DNA of 64,000 nucleotides, from NCBI RefSeq assembly GCF_023973825.1, contig NC_090122.1:124001-188000 (forward strand), given 5' to 3'. This document shows, piece by piece, positions 51,265 to 62,844 of this stretch. The stretch's first letter is position 1. Every line of letters begins with the position of its first letter. This stretch comes from Plasmodium brasilianum (taxonomy: Eukaryota; Apicomplexa; Aconoidasida; Haemosporida; Plasmodiidae). The notes beneath the pieces were generated by a model. The model saw only the letters and a list, made by a program, of their open reading frames with translations. It was not told the origin of the DNA and ran no database searches. The translations under genes and the position numbers were made by a program.

Positions 51265-52183
51265 TAGGAGGACATACAATGCAAAACGTTTTTCGAACTG
51301 TAAAAAGTTCATTAAAGGTGTAAAATGCACTAAACGTTTTTCGAACTGTAAAAAGTTCATTAAAGGTGTAAAATGCACTAAACGTTTTTCGAACTGTAAA
51401 AAGTTCATTAAAGGTGTAAAATGCACTAAACGTTTTTCGAACTGTATAAGACGTACATTAAAAACTGCTGTAATGGTTTAAAATGTGCCAAACATACGAA
51501 ATGTACCAAATATATCAGGTGCACCAAACGCACTAAACGTTTTAGTAGTGTTAAATGTGTATAATGCGTAAAATGCGTAAATTTATAGGATTAAAAAAAA
51601 AATTTTTTTTTTTTCCATTTTTGTCAAAAGTTCTTTAAAAAATGTTCATATATAATTGTAAAATTAAATAAAAAAAAAAAAAAAGAAAAGAAAAATTTTA
51701 ATTTGTAAACAATGTTAATTATAAAATTTGCATATACTGCAATTTAAAAAAGGATTGAACATATGGCTTGAAAAAGTAAGCGTGTATGCATATATACATA
51801 TGTATACATATATTGCTTGCACGACGCAGGGAAATATATATACAACACATTCGCGTATAAACATATACACGCACACAATATGCACAAATAAAACAAAATT
51901 AGATGCAATTATTACAATAAAAGGCCAAGAACGGAAATACACATTTCAAAATAAATGTAAAAACACAAACATAAAATTAGTATCTCATCATTTTAAAATG
52001 TAATTAAAAAAAATATATATACATATATATGTATATATTAACATTAAGCGGGAAGGAAGTGAGTATAATTCAAAATTGGAATACATAAATACATACATAT
52101 ATATATGCAAGTGTACAAATTATGCATACACATATAAGCACGTATATACATAATACCCTGAAGAATACACAAAAAGATAAGCA
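51265..52183. other. Intergenic, convergent 3' ends (centrin/PTEX88)
   Basis: It opens with the 48-bp array (51285-51449) and then decayed repeats (AAATGTGCCAAAC, GTACCAAATA, GTGCACCAAACGC) to about 51580. A/T homopolymers and TACATATA microsatellites follow. No further gene seen. Confidence 0.7.
51285..51449 (+). repeat. 48-bp array just past the centrin stop, 3.4 units
   Basis: Identical 48-bp units start at 51285, 51333 and 51381, with a partial fourth at 51429. Each contains TTTTTCGAACTGTAAAAAGT then TCATT: the pair GAACT / AGTTC with a six-base GTAAAA loop could form a small hairpin in RNA. The array begins 20 bp after the centrin stop at 51264, so it should lie in the centrin 3' UTR. 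It is open in a different frame from centrin. Confidence 0.94.
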
Positions 52184-54469
52184 TCATGCATCTATGTAGT
52201 AATTAAATTTGGAATCATTTTTTATATTAAATATAATGCTGTCAACTGCAAAAGATTGATAGTATTTTTCACTCAAAATAGAGCTATAGAAATGAACGGT
52301 TGATCCGCTATCTGTTGCATAAGAATCATTGTTAGAACAGAATATCACTGTATGTGATACGGTAAGGAAAATATATCCATCATCGGTTACATGTAAATCT
52401 TCATCTTTGGCATCTTTGAACTTTTTTAATAATTTATCTTCAGGGTATTTACTGATTAAATTGTTTAAAGCATTTTTCTTAATAAAGAAATAATTCAATG
52501 AAGTACTTATCGGTCCAATACGTTGGTTAGGATTATCTAAATTTAGCCACTCCTCTAACAACCATTTATCGTTTTGTTTGTTTAATCTATATATATTTTT
52601 TTTATTATTTGTTACATATATGTAACACACTTGACCTGTTTTCGTACTACCATTACTACTGCTGTTGCTGCTTTCGTTATTGCTACCGCTATTGTCGGAA
52701 CTGCTAGCATCCCCCTCGTCGTAAGTTATGAAAGACACATGTTGAAATAGTTCATTTGAATCGTTGTTCTTCCTGTACACATTAAAGCACTCATACGCCT
52801 TTTCCGCTTTACTTATAACACATTTATTTATATAATTTTGCATATCATCATTTCCAGTTATATATACTACAACACTCTGTTCTGTGCTATTATATGTGTC
52901 AATAGCTATACCAAATGGCTTTGGTAAATTTATTGTTAATGAAGTTTTGTCTAAATATACATAAATAGAATTGTTCAGTGGATAAGATAAAACATGCACA
53001 TTCATATGGGATTTATAGTCAAATGCTATAAAATCTTTAAGTCCATCGAAAAAAAAATTGCCAGTATAATTTTCATTATATTCTTCTGATCTGTTCAGAA
53101 CACTTACAAAATTGTTCATCGAGTCATAATAACAAATATCTTTAAAGAGTTTTTCATTTCCCGAACATGTACTTGCACAAGTAACATTAGGAGCTAATGC
53201 ATATTTGTTTGTCACATTAATAAATGGTAGCCTCTTCTTATCATCTTCATATACTTTAAAATTTCGTATATCTATTGTACCTTTATTAATAGTACAATTA
53301 TAATGATTTGTCCATATAATATTTATTTTATATTTTTTATCGTCCTGTTTTTTTCTCATTTCTTCTTCTTCTATCTCTTTTTTTAAATTTAAAAATTTCA
53401 TCTTTTCACTACTAACTCCTTTATATGAGGATAATATATTTTCTGTATCCTCATCATCTCCTGCTAAGTGTGCATCATATATAGTAAAGTAAAAAGAGTT
53501 CACATCCTTACTAAATAAGTCTACAACTGTGTATATATCTACAACTTCATGTTTTACACTCATAAGATATAAACATCCTTCTGATGATGGTTTATCATTT
53601 ACTATCTTTTTCGTATTTATAACTATATAATCAACCAACATATTTTCATCATGTGCATCTGGCATCACATCTGCACTTATATCTACAATCTTATCCCCTT
53701 TTTTAAATACATATAATTCTTTTGCATTAATTACAATATTATTATCCCTATTAATAGTCAATCTGTACAAACCTTCCGCATTCTCTGCTACATATAAGCG
53801 ATCCTCTACAACACTAATTCCATTGATAACCCTCATATTATTACCATTAATATTATCTATAACACTTAATACTTGTACAGTTTCATCTGTTTCTTCATGT
53901 CTTATATGTACAATGTAATAATTCTGTTTAATCGCACATATTAAAAAAAATTGATTTTCTATACTATCTGCTACCACACCTGTAAAAAACATCTCCTTAT
54001 TATTCATTATATAATCATATTTCTTATCTGCTACTCGTAATATAGAAATTTTTTTATTTTTTGTATTTACTTCGTATATATCAACATCTGTTAACATAAT
54101 AAATACACCATTATTTACAGCTATACCAACTATATAGTGCTTATCCTGAAATATGAGTGGCATAACATTTACATTATTCTTATATAAATAAAGAGAATTT
54201 TGAAACTCATGTTTTATAAAATATACAGGTTTTTTCTTTCTTTTAGAGTTATGATCTATTGTACTATAAGGTATACACTGAACAGGAAATTTAATTAAAT
54301 TGGTTAAATCTAATTTAAATGCCTTATCATAGTGTACTAGTTTTGCATGCACAAGACTGTTCATCTGATTTGCCAATACTAATTCCCCTGTATGTTTTAT
54401 GCTATAATCACACGCTATTTCATTATTCAAAAAAATTGCAGTTAAAAAGAGTATCAAAAATTTCATCAT
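52184..54469 (-). CDS. PTEX88: PTEX88, accessory component of the translocon of exported proteins
   Basis: A single exon of 761 residues; I recognise the protein by its overall sequence, length (P. falciparum about 766) and position beside RtcB and centrin. A signal peptide (MMKFLILFLTAIFLNNEIAC) precedes a protein made largely of beta-strands, consistent with the predicted beta-propeller: GELVLANQMNSLVHAKLVHY, HYIVGIAVNNGVFIMLTDVD, VINGISVVEDRLYVAENAEG and PKPFGIAIDTYNSTEQSVV. Cysteine pairs appear in TCASTCSGNEKLFKDIC. Residues ~365-385 are a charged helix and ~595-625 a Ser/Asn linker. There is no transmembrane segment. PTEX88 associates with HSP101, PTEX150 and EXP2 at the parasitophorous vacuole membrane and supports protein export to the host red cell. 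Two Met codons open the frame; an in-frame TAG lies just upstream. Confidence 0.92.
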   Translation of the reverse strand: MMKFLILFLTAIFLNNEIACDYSIKHTGELVLANQMNSLVHAKLVHYDKAFKLDLTNLIKFPVQCIPYSTIDHNSKRKKKPVYFIKHEFQNSLYLYKNNVNVMPLIFQDKHYIVGIAVNNGVFIMLTDVDIYEVNTKNKKISILRVADKKYDYIMNNKEMFFTGVVADSIENQFFLICAIKQNYYIVHIRHEETDETVQVLSVIDNINGNNMRVINGISVVEDRLYVAENAEGLYRLTINRDNNIVINAKELYVFKKGDKIVDISADVMPDAHDENMLVDYIVINTKKIVNDKPSSEGCLYLMSVKHEVVDIYTVVDLFSKDVNSFYFTIYDAHLAGDDEDTENILSSYKGVSSEKMKFLNLKKEIEEEEMRKKQDDKKYKINIIWTNHYNCTINKGTIDIRNFKVYEDDKKRLPFINVTNKYALAPNVTCASTCSGNEKLFKDICYYDSMNNFVSVLNRSEEYNENYTGNFFFDGLKDFIAFDYKSHMNVHVLSYPLNNSIYVYLDKTSLTINLPKPFGIAIDTYNSTEQSVVVYITGNDDMQNYINKCVISKAEKAYECFNVYRKNNDSNELFQHVSFITYDEGDASSSDNSGSNNESSNSSSNGSTKTGQVCYIYVTNNKKNIYRLNKQNDKWLLEEWLNLDNPNQRIGPISTSLNYFFIKKNALNNLISKYPEDKLLKKFKDAKDEDLHVTDDGYIFLTVSHTVIFCSNNDSYATDSGSTVHFYSSILSEKYYQSFAVDSIIFNIKNDSKFNYYIDA

Positions 54470-55099
54470 CGTGAACTAACTAAAGGGATAGTACTAGTTG
54501 TGGTGGTAGGAGTAGTAGCAGTAGTACCTGCAGCTGTAGTACTAGTACCTGTAATTGTAGTAGTAGTACCTGCAGTTGTAGTAGTAGTACCTGCAGTTGT
54601 AGTAGTAGTACCTGCAGTTGTAGTAGTAGTACCTGCAGTTGTTGGGGAGGGCCGTCAAAAAATTAAAGAACTAAAACACGTGCCTTTGTATAATGTACAC
54701 ATATATATGCATACATTCGCTCACATGTATACATATATGTGTACATATATATACATACGTATGTGTAATGATATGTATAACGCTATTTACAATGTCGTAA
54801 AAAAGAGTTCCCTTTTTTCGTGCAAAAAAAAAAAATAAAGATTAAAATTAAAAAAAAGAAAATACAAAATAAAAAAAAAAAATTACAGCGTATAAAGTAT
54901 ATAGAACAATATGCGAAGTATTAATTAAAGAGGTAATCAAAAAAAACTTGGGTTAATAAAAAAAAAAAAAAAAAAAAAAAAAGGAGGCTTCGGTATACGT
55001 AGTACGTTTACGTGTAAGAAGGCGTAACGCAAGTATAAACGTATATAAATATATACATGGATATACGTACATATATATGTACATATATAAATATACGTA

Positions 55100-55138
<39 letters not shown>

Positions 55139-56366
55139 AGTAAATATTTATTACCACTTAAAAATCCTAAAAAAGCTGAAAAAAATTTTCATAGAAAATG
55201 CAATGGCTTGACGTGCAAACGCAAATATTGCATATATAAAGTCATATATATTTTGCTCAAATATATGTACACAAATGTAAGTATATATTTATATGTACGT
55301 AAAATATATTCGTTAATGACTAACGAAAAAAAAAAAACTCTCTAAAGCAAAAAATGGTTCATTCGAATTCCACGTTAAACATTATTTATCTTTATATATA
55401 TATATAAATATATACATATATACATATATATATACACATATATATATACATATACATTTATAGGCTTTTTTCGTGTACATAGCAAAAGCTTCTTTCTGCG
55501 TCTGTACGTGTGCTTTTTCCCTTGGTTTATTTTGTTTATTTCGCTTCTTAATAAATTACGTAAAAATTATTAAATATGGCCCTTGTTTTTTAATATGTGG
55601 AGAACACGCACCTTCTTTACGAAAAAAAAAAAAAAAAAAAATTGTATACATAAATGTATATATATATATTGTATATTACATAGATAAACAAATATATAGA
55701 TATATATATATATATATATATGTTTATATTCATGTATATAATGCGTACGTACAATAAAATGATCAAGTTAAAATTCCTTCCGTTTCAATGATCGCGCGAA
55801 GGTAAATTTGTAACTGCTTATGTGAAAAAAGCTTAAATAAAGGGATTACTTTAGTTGTGTTATATACGCATATACAAATAAATAAATATAAATGTAAATG
55901 CAAACATATATATAGTATATATTTATGTGCGCGTGAAACTTCTAATAATGCAAGCGTGCAAATACTATTCAATAGTAGTAGTGCCTCGCCTTTTATGTAC
56001 ATATATATATATATATATTATATATTTAACTATGAACTTTTTTCGTACGATTTTGTATTGGCACACTCGGTATAACCTTTTTATTTTTAATGTTTTTAAG
56101 CAATCTGAATAGTACCACATATATCTATCTATATATATCTGCATATATGTATATACAAATCTGCACACATATTTATGTATACATACTATTTTATATAAAA
56201 AAAGAAAAAAATAAAAAACTAATTTTTTCAAGCGTATAACAAAATAAGGTAGCAGGAGGGACCAGGACCTTTTTTTTTTTTTTTTTTTTTATCCCCTTAG
56301 CATTATTGAAAAATTATCTTTTCTCGTTTTTAAGTACTTTTTTATAGTTGTATGTATATAGATTTA

Positions 56367-56402
<36 letters not shown>

Positions 56403-57502
56403 CTCATTTTCTTTTTCTTTTTTCATTTATTATTACCATTCTTTATTATATTTATTGCTATGTTCACTGTTACATTTATTTTATTATACACTGTGCATGT
56501 AAGAATGATCTGCAGCTTTCCCAATTTTTTTTTTTGACTATTTTCTAAAAATTAAAAAGGAGTAGTATAGTTGTTTAGTTAACCGTTCGCCAATTCAACC
56601 ATTTTTATGTACACAAAAAGTGAACACGAAAAAATTAACGAATAAAAATTTTGTTTTTATCATTCAACCGGTAGTTTTAGCTTTTTTTAAATTAAACAAA
56701 CATCGATCATTGTATTATCCAAGGGCATATAATAACAACAGGAATTCTTTTTATTTGCATTTTCATTTATTATTATTACCAACACCATTATTATGATTAT
56801 TACTATGACAAATATATTATTAAAAAAATAAATCTTACGAATGCCCCAATTTTTAAAAATTTTAACAATCCCTATGCTTATGCTTTGCCTTTAATTTATC
56901 CCCTATACATTGTACCTTGACGTTTATATGTATATATGTATATGTACTTTATACATATATTGTACTTAATCTCTTATGTATTGTACTATTAAAATGATAG
57001 GAGGCACCCTCTCAGTGGGTTATATTTACATATATATATATCTATACATGTATATGTAAGTACGTATACATATTAATGTAGAACAAAAACTATGCTCCTT
57101 TTTTTAATTTCTAAAAAGGAAAAGCAAATTATGTGTCATATACACAACAAAATTTTCGGATGATGTAAAAAAAAAAAAATAAATAAATCTTTTGCGCTTT
57201 TACCTTTTTTTAGTTCACATATATATATGTATATGTATAAGTATATGTATATATATGCATATGTATATATATATGTATATATATATACTGTTCTCCTAAT
57301 TAGCAAAACGCTCTATGGTACATTGAATAAATACATAGTACCAAAATAAAAAAAAAAAAAAAAATTCCCGTAAACAACCAAATGCGTATCAATTTTGTGT
57401 AGCTAAAGCAGCAGCCACTCATGCATTATTGTGTGTATAACTGTATACACGTATATTTATGTACTATGTATATATAAGCACATATATATGTGCACCTACA
57501 CA
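54470..57502. other. Intergenic, upstream of PTEX88
   Basis: Begins with the 21-bp GTA/CTGCAG array (54514-54639). It then holds A runs (54830-54880, 54959-54982), (TA)n at 55106-55132, 55400-55460 and 55703-55722, T runs at 56271-56290 and 56371-56402 (the latter about 32 bases), and TATATGTA microsatellites at 57215-57290. The short frame at 55473-55757 shows no domain and is not called. Confidence 0.65.
54514..54639. repeat. 21-bp GTA-rich array in the PTEX88 leader
   Basis: Four near-identical 21-bp units of TGTAGTAGTAGTACCTGCAG (plus T) run 54556-54639, with two decayed units before them. Each carries the palindrome CTGCAG. Its first unit lies about 45 bp from the PTEX88 start codon. 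The composition is far richer in G and C than its surroundings. A stop codon separates it from the PTEX88 frame. Confidence 0.92.
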
Positions 57503-57715
57503 TTATGTAAGCGTATAAGCCCACGTATGTAGAGCAGCATGTTGATTTTGTTGAACTGAAAATCCGTATAGCTCTAAAACGTTAAATAAAAATTCGATAA
57601 ATTTTTTTGCGCCTTCCCCCCCCAAAATGTTGTAACTCTGTAAAATTCTACTCTTTTCGTAAAGGTGGATAAATGATAATTTTTCAGTTGTTCCTGTTTT
57701 TAGAGGTTTTACCAT
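57503..57715 (-). CDS. Possible small protein of 70 residues, unknown
   Basis: The frame opens with ATG in a good Plasmodium context (CAAAAAATGG) and reads MVKPLKTGTTEKLSFIHLYE and on to GGEGAKKFIEFLFNVLELYGF, ending TWAYTLT. Unlike the many frames made by microsatellites nearby, it uses a balanced set of residues, and its base composition (with CC, GG and CG pairs) is richer than the flanks, which argues for a real gene or exon. I recognise no family. A GT directly after the ATG (ATGGTAAAAC) means it could instead be part of a spliced gene. It sits between PTEX88 and RtcB. Confidence 0.42.
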   Translation of the reverse strand: MVKPLKTGTTEKLSFIHLYEKSRILQSYNILGGEGAKKFIEFLFNVLELYGFSVQQNQHAALHTWAYTLT

Positions 57716-58249
57716 TTTTTGTAGTTCTTACGTTTTTACCTTTTTACGTCTTTTTCTTTTTTGCGTCAAATGGCTAACTCCCGTTAAACGTTCGCACTTA
57801 ACTTACGTTTACATAAAATACACTCAAAAGGTGTTATTAAAAAATAAAATAAAATAAAATATGAGCTATGATCAGCTTTTGTAGTGCTCAATAAATATGA
57901 AAAATTTAAATAAAATATGCGGAAATATACTCTCAAACTGTAATTTAATATAAGATAATGCAGGATAGGATAAAGTAAGTTAAGATAATACATACTAGAG
58001 CTAGTACAACGTAATATCAGAAAAAAAAAAAAAAAAAAAAAGTTGAAGTAAAATAATACTAAAATGTAATCCATTTTGCACATTTTTATAGAAGAAAAAT
58101 AAATAAAAATAAAATATACATTTAAATAAAGTGCATGAACTTATGTAATTTATTTTATAACTGAGAAAAGAATAATAACATAAGAAGGGTGTATCTATAC
58201 TGAAATTGGCCATTACCTACGCTTTAAAAAAAAAAAGAAAGTAAAATGA

Positions 58250-58370
58250 ATAAGCAAATAAGCGAGCAAAGATATGATTGAACAAATGAACAAACGAACA
58301 TATGAACAAACGAACAAAGGAACAAACGAGCAAACGAATGAACGAGCAAACGAATGAACGAACAACCATC
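58250..58370. repeat. Degenerate GAACAAAC octamer/dodecamer array
   Basis: About fifteen variants of GAACAAAC, GAGCAAAC and GAATGAAC in a row. The + strand is nearly T-free. The minus strand reads VRSFVCSFVRLF-type sequence, an artefact. Confidence 0.82.
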
Positions 58371-58747
58371 TGATGCGCTTTGCAAAAATAATACCACTCC
58401 CCCTCATATCCTCTAAATTGTTTCCCACATATAATCATATATGTCCGCTGTGCATTAAATAACAGGTATAAGAACGCACAATTTGACGTAAAGCTAAACA
58501 AACACGCGCATAATGAACATTTTAAAGATTCACACATTAATGATGTTTAATATGTGTTACTGCTTTTGTTCTCACATGCGCATATAACGGCATTTAAATA
58601 TTCGGATGTGTAAACATTTTTATGGGGTGTATGCTCACACGCACGTGCAGCCGAAAGGGTTGAATACATAAAAAGAGAAAGAAATGATTCGAGGGAGTGT
58701 GCCCGTAAAATTTATATATATATATACGTCATATACACGCCCGTACA

Positions 58748-58862
58748 TAAGTACACATACATACATACATACATGCATACATACATGCATACATACATGC
58801 ATACATACATACATATATACATACATACATATATACATACATACATACATACATACATATGC
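58748..58862. repeat. CATACATA(TG) array running into the RtcB start
   Basis: A 4-bp CATA periodicity with TG and TATA interruptions at 8 to 12 bp, ending directly at the ATGTCCCGACCC sequence that precedes RtcB. It is in frame with RtcB and adds [14 protein letters not shown] residues if translated, which I consider unlikely. Confidence 0.88.
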
Positions 58863-58883
58863 ATGTCCCGACCCCCCGCAGGC

Positions 58884-60407
58884 ATGATGGAGCGGAAATG
58901 GAATAACGACGTATTTGGTTTCATCGAAAAGGCGAAGGAAACAAACCTGTACAAAGTTAATAAGGGGCTAGTTCCAGATATGAATGTCATAGGGCATATG
59001 TATTTAAATGATAGATTAAAACTGTTGATAGATGATGAGATTAGAACTTATCAATTGAATAGAAGCTCTACCTTTCTACCAGCAGTTATTCAAATAGCTA
59101 ATGTATCTACATTACCAGGAATAGTAAAAGCATCCATTGCTCTTCCCGATGTACATGCAGGTTATGGATTTTCCATCGGAAACGTTGCAGCATTTAATAT
59201 GAATAATGAAAAAGCAATAATATCTCCTGGAGGTGTTGGTTTCGATATAAATTGTGGGGTTCGCTTAATAAGAACTAATTTATTTTATGATGATATAAAA
59301 GATAAACAAGAAGAATTAACACAGTTATTATTTAATCATATACCTGTAGGAGTTGGATCTCAAGGATTTATTTTATGTAATCAAGAAAATCTAGATGATG
59401 CTTTATGTTTAGGTATGGACTGGTGCATTAAAGAAGGCTATTCATGGATTGAAGATAAAGTAAATTGTGAAGATAATGGACGTAGTTTATATGCAGATAG
59501 TAATTTTGTATCTATACGAGCTAAAAAAAGAGGTATAACCCAAATGGGTACATTAGGAGCTGGTAATCATTATGCGGAGATACAAATTGTTGATGAAATT
59601 TATGATAAACAAAGTGCTAAATTAATGGGAATAGAAAAAAAAAATCAAGTATGTGTTATGATACATTCAGGAAGTCGAGGTCTGGGGCATCAAGTAGCTA
59701 CAGATGCATTAATTGAAATGGAAAAGAGTATGAAAAAATATAAATTAAATGTAATTGATAAACAATTAGCATGTACACCAATACATTCAAAAGAAGGAAA
59801 AAATTATTTAAAAGCTATGGGAGCTGCTTGTAATTTTGCATGGATTAATAGATCATCTATGACTTTTTTAGCTAGACAAACCTTTTCTAAAATTTTTAAT
59901 CAATCTCCAGATGATCTAGATATGCATGTGATATACGATGTATCACATAATATAGCAAAAATTGAAGAACATTATTTTGATGGTAAGATACAAAATTTAT
60001 TAGTACATAGAAAAGGGTGCACCAGAGCTTTTCCTCCTTTTCATCCATTAGTCCCACTAGACTATCAATATTGTGGACAACCTATATTAATAGGTGGTAC
60101 TATGGGTACATATTCTTATGTACTCACAGGTACTGAAAAAGCGATGCAAGCTACTTTTGGATCCACTTGTCATGGCGCTGGTAGAGCTTTAAGTAGAAAC
60201 AAAAGCAGAAATTCTTTAAGTTATGTAGATGTTCTAAATAAACTAAAGGATGAACATATATCCATACGAGTTGCTTCCCCAAAATTAATTATGGAAGAAG
60301 CTCCTGAGTCTTATAAAAATGTATCGGATGTTGTTCAAACTTGTCATGATGCGGGTATATCGAACAAGTGCTTTCGACTTAAGCCGGTTGCTGTTATAAA
60401 GGGGTGA
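58884..60407 (+). CDS. RTCB: RNA-splicing ligase RtcB
   Basis: From ATG 58884 the protein has 507 residues, against about 505 in human RTCB, and its N-terminus [20 protein letters not shown] aligns with the human start. Upstream in-frame ATGs at 58863 (adding MSRPPAG) and within the repeat are possible but not needed. RtcB motifs are complete: [30 protein letters not shown] with the metal-binding Asp and Cys; [36 protein letters not shown]; and [13 protein letters not shown] with the histidine that takes up GMP. It ends in KPVAVIKG as usual. RtcB joins tRNA exon halves using GTP and Mn2+, forming a bond between a 3'-phosphate/cyclic phosphate and a 5'-OH. No intron inside. The PTEX88-RtcB neighbourhood is conserved in Plasmodium as I recall. 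Confidence 0.96.
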   Translation: MMERKWNNDVFGFIEKAKETNLYKVNKGLVPDMNVIGHMYLNDRLKLLIDDEIRTYQLNRSSTFLPAVIQIANVSTLPGIVKASIALPDVHAGYGFSIGNVAAFNMNNEKAIISPGGVGFDINCGVRLIRTNLFYDDIKDKQEELTQLLFNHIPVGVGSQGFILCNQENLDDALCLGMDWCIKEGYSWIEDKVNCEDNGRSLYADSNFVSIRAKKRGITQMGTLGAGNHYAEIQIVDEIYDKQSAKLMGIEKKNQVCVMIHSGSRGLGHQVATDALIEMEKSMKKYKLNVIDKQLACTPIHSKEGKNYLKAMGAACNFAWINRSSMTFLARQTFSKIFNQSPDDLDMHVIYDVSHNIAKIEEHYFDGKIQNLLVHRKGCTRAFPPFHPLVPLDYQYCGQPILIGGTMGTYSYVLTGTEKAMQATFGSTCHGAGRALSRNKSRNSLSYVDVLNKLKDEHISIRVASPKLIMEEAPESYKNVSDVVQTCHDAGISNKCFRLKPVAVIKG

Positions 60408-60848
60408 TGATACGCAAATGGTATATGCCAGCAGGGATATACTACAACGTGGTTATATATCCTTATTTCAAGCCTTGGTTTTTCCTATTTCCAATTATAT
60501 GTGTATATATATATATATATGCGCATGCGTGGTAGCACGCACATGGAGGGGAATTCAAAGCTTGCAAAAATGCACACCTTCAACATTCACGCACGCAGCA
60601 GAATGAACTAATCGCTCGACATGTTGCTCTCCTCTGCCATAATTGACTTTACCATGTTGTACCTTTACCTAACTGCACGTTTGCTTTTTCTTTTCTTTTT
60701 TTTTTTTTTTTTCAAAGAACAGTATTACTTCTAAACTTCATGATACACTGAACGCATTCTCCAGTTTCTTTTAATTTTTTATTTTATCCCCCAAGGGGTA
60801 TGTAATTTTTAATTTTATCCTACAACTGGTAGTATTAACTTATTACTT

Positions 60849-60952
60849 CCAGTTTTGACTTCCAATTTTAACATCCAATTTTGACGTCCAATTTTGACGT
60901 CCAATTTCGACGTCCAATTTTGACTTCCAATTTTAACGTCCAATTTTAACTT
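60849..60952. repeat. Eight 13-bp CCAATTTTGACGT units
   Basis: Eight contiguous 13-bp units starting at 60849 and every 13 bp after. Variation is confined to G/A at one position and GT/TT/AT at the end. At unit junctions the sequence GACGTC forms a CRE-like palindrome. Located 0.44 kb after the RtcB stop. Confidence 0.93.
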
Positions 60953-61194
60953 TTCGTTTTTAATTTTTTGGGATAAGACTTCATTTTAGTTTTCCCCCCT
61001 TATGTGTCGTGATTTTTATGTTTTTATGCCATTCTCACTAACACATTTCGGCAGTTGAAAAGTCTGCACAAATGTACATATATGGATATACATACATATG
61101 TGTACATGTACACATACATACACACATACATACACACATACGTACACACATACACCCGCAAACCCGTACATTAATGCTAATCAAACTTCCTGTC

Positions 61195-61238
61195 TTCTCA
61201 CACTGCTTCTCACACTGCTTCTCACACTGCTTCTCACA
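61195..61238. repeat. 12-bp TTCTCACACTGC array, 3.5 units
   Basis: Units TTCTCACACTGC at 61195, 61207 and 61219, with a partial copy at 61231 merging into CACACATACACA. Confidence 0.9.
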
Positions 61239-62029
61239 CATACACATAAAAAGTATGCCAAGCATTGTAAGAAGAAACCGTCTATAAGCAAAATTAAACG
61301 GCGCTTTTTGTTCACTTTAAAAAAAAAATAAAAATCTTTCCTTATACTTCATCCCCCTTGAAATGGTACAACTTAGTATAAATCCCTTCACATTTGATTA
61401 TATCAACAAAAATGTATTTTCCTTCTTTTTTTCTTTCATCTTATTCCTTTGTTGCTCTTTCTCACTCACCTGAATGGTACATTTTGGAAGAACCATATTT
61501 CTGTACCCTCATCTTTTAATATGCACAATTTTTCACGGTTGCTTATCATATTTAACAGTTAAACAAGATTTATATTTCATATATTATATTTTATATATTA
61601 TATTTTATATATTATATTTTATATTTTTTAATTTATATTTTTTAATTTATATTTTTTAATTTATATTTTATGTTTTACATTTAATTGTAAAATTATTTTA
61701 CTCTTAAAGTTCTGCCATCATGTATGCAGATAGAAAATCCTCTTTTCAAAACAAAAATTTTATATTTCCCAGCAGTACTATGTATTAATGTATTCTCCCA
61801 AAAAAAAAAAAATTATTTTTTTTTTTCTTTTTTTTTCCCTATCACCGTTGTTTTACTTCGCTTTATTTTGTTTTATTCTATTTGTATGTACGTTTTTTTA
61901 CAAATAATAATTTTTTTTTTTTTTTTTTTTTGCCCAATTCTTAATGTGTTGTTACGCATCTTTTTATTAAGATCCCTAGCTTAAAAAAAAAAATACGCAT
62001 ACATACATACATAATACATAAATATATAT

Positions 62030-62063
<34 letters not shown>

Positions 62064-62441
62064 TGTAAATATAAATTTACATACGTACATCCAAATAAGC
62101 ATATACGGGTACATTTACGCACGTGTTCTTTGTATAAACTCGTAATCCCGTTTAAGGTACGAATATTTTTGTGCCAACATTTAAACCGTACCTCCGTTTG
62201 CATACATGTACATAAATATTATATGGTTATACGTTTTTCAAAATAGAGGAGATGGTGCTCCCACAGGCTATCATATTTTTATACGTGCTAATTAAATTTA
62301 TTAGTGAGAAATAAAAAAAAAAAATACTTATACATACATAAATATATATATATATATAAAGCTAAAAAAATAACAGTAAAAAAAAAAAAAAAAGAGGGTA
62401 TATATTAAAAATTTCAAAAATATAGCTAAAAATTAAGAGCC

Positions 62442-62476
<35 letters not shown>

Positions 62477-62844
62477 ATAGCATACAATTTTGCATTCAAT
62501 AGTTTACTTTTTAAATGACTTGTAATATATGTACAAATGATTAAGCTTATAAATACATTGTAAAGGAGTACACTCCCACACCCTCAAAAAAAAAAAAAAA
62601 TTAAATTAACGTTTATACATACATTTGTATATATATATATATATACATGAACAGTTTTATATGTACATGTATGTACTTTTTATATGTATATGTAAATACG
62701 TCATAAGTTTGCAATAGTTCTTTTTCTACTCACGCTTAAATTCACAACTTACCAACCTCAAGTCCTATATATGTTATTAGAAAAGAATACAAAAAAAAAA
62801 AACAGGAATTTTTCTTTTTTAAATTTTAAATTTTTTATAGAAGA

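Larger units (their letters stand above)
57716..58862. other. Intergenic, upstream of RtcB
   Basis: Contains AAATAAAATA repeats near 57838-57862, an A run at 58021-58041, an AACAAACGA-rich 8-bp-periodic block at 58250-58370, and the CATA array at 58748-58862. The block from 58560 to 58720 is relatively G+C-rich. No gene seen. Confidence 0.65.
60408..62844. other. Intergenic, tandem genes
   Basis: Between the RtcB stop and the start of the membrane-anchored protein, both on +. Holds the 13-bp array at 60849-60952, a CATACA cluster at 61110-61150, the 12-bp array at 61195-61238, ATATTATATTTTAT repeats at 61575-61670, T runs near 61910-61930, and (TA)n at 62038-62062 and 62445-62472. No gene recognised. 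Confidence 0.65.

Noticed and set aside
54500..54838. Val-rich + strand frame over the PTEX88 leader
   Set aside because: Reads only the GTA repeat and then microsatellite; no start context or domain.
55473..55757. 94-codon frame with a hydrophobic start
   Set aside because: Second half is A-run and (TA)n translation; composition of the first part is not clearly coding and no splice partner was found.
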